From JBIQJD01 sp044507695 (GTDB taxonomy: Bacteria; Bacteroidota; Ignavibacteria; Ignavibacteriales; Ignavibacteriaceae), in NCBI GenBank assembly GCA_044507695.1, contig JBIQJD010000007.1, forward strand, positions 1 through 64,000: 64,000 bases of DNA, written 5' to 3'. The position numbers and the translations under genes are program-made. Shown here piece after piece: positions 61,499 through 64,000 of this stretch. Each line of letters begins with the position of its first letter. The first letter of the stretch is position 1. The notes under the pieces were generated by a model. The model saw only the letters and a program-made list of their open reading frames with translations, did not search any database and was not told the origin of the DNA.

Positions 61499-62332
61499 TT
61501 AATCAAATAAGGAGATGAATCTCATCCAGATGAAGAAAAAAACATGAATAATGTTCCTCGGTATTCTTATTAAGACATTTTTCTCCCTGTAAAATTTATA
61601 TTCCGGCAATGTAATGCCGCGTTTTTCAGCAATGTATTTTAATTTTTCTCTGTTTATATCCCACTTTTTTGAGAGCTGATTTTTGTGAATTCTGTAATAG
61701 GTATCAATGCGGGGGACAAAAATTATTTTACCGGTTCTGCTTAAGCGAATCCATAAATCATAATCTTCACCAACATTCATTTCAGGATCTTCATCAAATC
61801 CATTTACTTTTAGCAATGCGGAAGTTCTTGCAACCACTGATGAAAGAGGAATTGTATTGCCTATTTTCAGCAGTTCATCACTGGAACGAGCAGCGCGGAA
61901 AGGAAGCGGAAGAACTTCATAATAAGGTGAAAAAATATTGGTCTCTCCAAAAGTTACACTCATTGAGTATAGCAAAACTGCATCGGGATTATTTTTAAAA
62001 TGTTTAATCTGCTTTTCAAGTTTATCTGATTTCCAAAGATCATCCGAATCAATGAAGGCTGTAAATTCTCCCGCTGCTTTTTTTATTCCATAATTTCTGG
62101 GAATGGATGGGACTCCTGCATGAGCAATTTTGAAAGGTTTTACTCTTCCATCTTTCTCGGCAAATTTTTTAATAATATCAAAAGTTGCATCGGCAGATTC
62201 ATCATCAACCACCAGCAGCTCTATATTTTTATATGATTGGTTTAAAACGGACTTTAAAGTATCAGCAATATACTTTTCAGAATTGAAAGCAGGAATAACA
62301 ACGGAAATTAATGGATTAAAGTTATCATTCAT
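61499..62332 (-). CDS. Glycosyltransferase family 2 protein
   Basis: A 277-residue GT-A enzyme with VVIPAFNSEKYIADTLKSVL, the nucleotide-binding VVDDESAD, and the metal motif FIDSDDLWKSDKL. GEDYDLWIRLSRTG is the conserved catalytic-base region. Two C-terminal segments are mildly hydrophobic and may sit on the membrane. Confidence 0.9.
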   Translation of the reverse strand: MNDNFNPLISVVIPAFNSEKYIADTLKSVLNQSYKNIELLVVDDESADATFDIIKKFAEKDGRVKPFKIAHAGVPSIPRNYGIKKAAGEFTAFIDSDDLWKSDKLEKQIKHFKNNPDAVLLYSMSVTFGETNIFSPYYEVLPLPFRAARSSDELLKIGNTIPLSSVVARTSALLKVNGFDEDPEMNVGEDYDLWIRLSRTGKIIFVPRIDTYYRIHKNQLSKKWDINREKLKYIAEKRGITLPEYKFYREKNVLIRIPRNIIHVFFFIWMRFISLFD

Positions 62333-62337
62333 TTCAG

Positions 62338-63126
62338 TTACAATTTTTGCAATTCAAAAATGCCGCAGCCGTATGTACATCCGAAATTATTTTTGATGTT
62401 TTCATCGTTCAGTTTTGCTTCCGGATGGAAATGATTATTATCATCAATAAAGGAAAAAGATTTTAATTCATAATCATCTGTAAATAAGGAAAGAAGAAAT
62501 CCAACAGAAAAAACGCGGTGGGCGTTAAATTCAATTCTCTGTTCACCAATTGGTGTTGAGAAATAAAACATTCCGCCGCTCTTCAGCATTTTATATATAT
62601 TGTTTAATCCTTTTCTGTAACCGTTAACATCTACAGGATCACCGTAGCGGCCAAGGCCAAAATGCTCAATTGCATGCAGGCAGGAAATTGAATCACAATA
62701 ATCTTTGTATGTAAAGTTATCACTCATTAAATCAGCTTGAACAAATTTTATATTCGGAATATCCAGTGTAAGATTTCTGATATCAAAAATTTCTATCTCC
62801 CTGAAACTTGCAATATGAGCAGCAAAACCATCAATTCTTGATCCTATATCAACATGTTTTACAGGATTGTTTGTGAATATTTTGTTTGCTGCAAAAATAT
62901 CCTGGTAAAAATAATGAAGCGGAATTGATCCGGCAGTTTCATACCTGTCCTTTAGCTGCGGATAGTATTTCTTTATTTCAAAATCCCGGGATAATTTTTT
63001 TATTTGATGTTTAAGACTTGATAGATCATTTAAATATGCGGGAATTCCTTTTATCGAATTGATAAAATGCTTTGGAAAAATTCCAAACTCATTGAGCAGC
63101 AAATGCAGCATTGAAGTTAGTTTCAT
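62338..63126 (-). CDS. DUF268-type putative methyltransferase
   Basis: A 262-residue protein with KHVDIGSRIDGFAAHIASF (SAM-like loop), SISCLHAIEHFGLGRYGDPVD and GGMFYFSTPIGEQRIEFNAHRVF, the characteristic blocks of DUF268 proteins found in polysaccharide loci. It overlaps the next upstream gene by 4 bp. Function inferred as methylation of a glycan. Confidence 0.82.
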   Translation of the reverse strand: MKLTSMLHLLLNEFGIFPKHFINSIKGIPAYLNDLSSLKHQIKKLSRDFEIKKYYPQLKDRYETAGSIPLHYFYQDIFAANKIFTNNPVKHVDIGSRIDGFAAHIASFREIEIFDIRNLTLDIPNIKFVQADLMSDNFTYKDYCDSISCLHAIEHFGLGRYGDPVDVNGYRKGLNNIYKMLKSGGMFYFSTPIGEQRIEFNAHRVFSVGFLLSLFTDDYELKSFSFIDDNNHFHPEAKLNDENIKNNFGCTYGCGIFELQKL

Positions 63127-64000
63127 ATTTTCCGCGTTGAAATTTGCTCAACCAGACTCTTCGCGTATGCCTGAGCTGTGTGTTCATTAATTGATCTGTA
63201 ATAACCTTTTTCAGCGATGGAATTTCTCAGCTCTTCATCTTTAAGAAAGAATTTTATTTGTGAGGAAATATTTGCGGGAGAATCATACACCGCAATTTCT
63301 TTATCAATTTCATATATCATATTAAGTCCCGGTACAAAATAGCTGAGCTGAAAACCGCCGCATGCATTTATCTCAAAATGCCTGCCTTTAACCTGTTCTT
63401 TATTTTTCTTAAGAAGCAAAAGCTGTTTTATTGCTTCGGAAGATTTAAGCGACCACAAAATAAATTTAGGATCATAAAATGCGGCGTTAGATAAATTCAG
63501 ATTAATTTTAGAGCGGTTAAAAATCTCTACCATTTCTTCCTGCGTAATCCATTTATCATTTCCCCAGCCTCTGCCAAATACATTAACGCTTATATCGCTT
63601 CTTTCAAGCTGAGAAATTATCCACTTACGCAGCGGACTGAAACCGCCAACGAATGAAACATCGATATCCTTATTTAAATCTTTTTTGCAATAAATATTTT
63701 TATTAAATCCGAAAGGCGAATAAATAACATTGGTAATTCCTTCAACAAGGTACTGCCTGTGCATGTAATAATCAGGTGTGCTGAAAAAATGAAAATATTT
63801 TATCCAATGCCTAACAAAACTTTGCCTCCACGGATCATCAAAAAAATAAACGCACGTGCGTGTGTACTGTTGAAGTGATTTTATTGTTTCTTCATCAAAC
63901 TCATTTTCAAAAAGACAGAAAAGAGATACATCAGGTTTTTCACTTTTAACAAGTTCGGATAATTTTTTATTCATTACTGATTTACCGTGATTTTTATACT
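63123..64000 (-). CDS. CgeB-like glycosyltransferase, 5' end beyond the window
   Basis: A protein of which at least 283 residues are seen from an ATG at 63974; the frame stays open to the window edge (64000), so the true start is probably upstream. It resembles the spore-maturation CgeB/GT group: LFCLFENEFDEETI, CVYFFDDPWRQS, YSPFGFNKNIY, DVSFVGGFSPLRKWII, and the C-terminal NACGGFQLSYFVPGLNMIYEIDKEI. It heads the visible part of the polysaccharide cluster. Confidence 0.75.
   Translation of the reverse strand, partial: YKNHGKSVMNKKLSELVKSEKPDVSLFCLFENEFDEETIKSLQQYTRTCVYFFDDPWRQSFVRHWIKYFHFFSTPDYYMHRQYLVEGITNVIYSPFGFNKNIYCKKDLNKDIDVSFVGGFSPLRKWIISQLERSDISVNVFGRGWGNDKWITQEEMVEIFNRSKINLNLSNAAFYDPKFILWSLKSSEAIKQLLLLKKNKEQVKGRHFEINACGGFQLSYFVPGLNMIYEIDKEIAVYDSPANISSQIKFFLKDEELRNSIAEKGYYRSINEHTAQAYAKSLVEQISTRKI

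Overview
The window looks like a low-GC (roughly 35-38 %) contig from the Bacteroidota/Ignavibacteriota side of the tree, most likely an Ignavibacteria-type bacterium. This is inferred from several signs. The promoters combine a TTGACA-like -35 with a TAnnTTTG-type -10. The initiator tRNA has a C1-U72 mismatch and no encoded CCA. Several proteins have a Bacteroidota flavour: an alternative GlmU-like protein, a DUF6132-like protein, and a fragment of a 'DTTSHNF' lipoprotein family that I recall from Ignavibacteria. TTG starts are common. The contig probably begins inside the CRISPR array, and one 10-N scaffold gap lies at 48260-48269.

Region 1 (1-10029) is a complete type I-C CRISPR-Cas locus on the minus strand: cas3, cas5c, cas8c (with an internal cas11c start), cas7, cas4, cas1, cas2, a leader and an array of 29 visible repeats. 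The array contains an exact six-spacer duplication, a repeat mutated at the predicted Cas5c cleavage nucleotide, and a truncated terminal spacer that duplicates an internal one.

Region 2 (10030-12500) is an accessory boundary. It holds one helical protein of unknown function, a degenerate direct repeat with a 21-bp period, three and a fraction tandem copies of a 202-bp unit built from four small hairpins (REP/BIME-like), and a pyrimidine-rich stretch. There is no other gene here.

Region 3 (12501-40063) is mostly housekeeping. A plus-strand run carries a GlmU-like protein, RsmB, a RodZ-like protein, LigA, an unknown protein, a STAS protein and a sodium/solute symporter. A second run carries another symporter, a HAD phosphatase, PgpH-type HD phosphohydrolase, XerD, an M50 protease, an MsbA-type exporter and an O-antigen ligase. 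Then come a second GlmU-like nucleotidyltransferase, divergent rpsT and queE-queD-truA, uvrB, miaE and rlpA. A decayed gene fragment ending at a hairpin sits just before the second symporter.

Region 4 (40286-64000) holds a giant alpha-2-macroglobulin, a four-subunit 2-oxoacid:ferredoxin oxidoreductase, a small Cys-rich ferritin-like protein, initiator tRNA-Met, CorA, and a small uronide-utilisation group (MFS transporter, heparinase II/III lyase, GH88 hydrolase). It ends with an Ig-domain lipoprotein and a minus-strand surface-polysaccharide cluster (polyprenyl glycosylphosphotransferase, four glycosyltransferases, two methyltransferases) that runs off the window.
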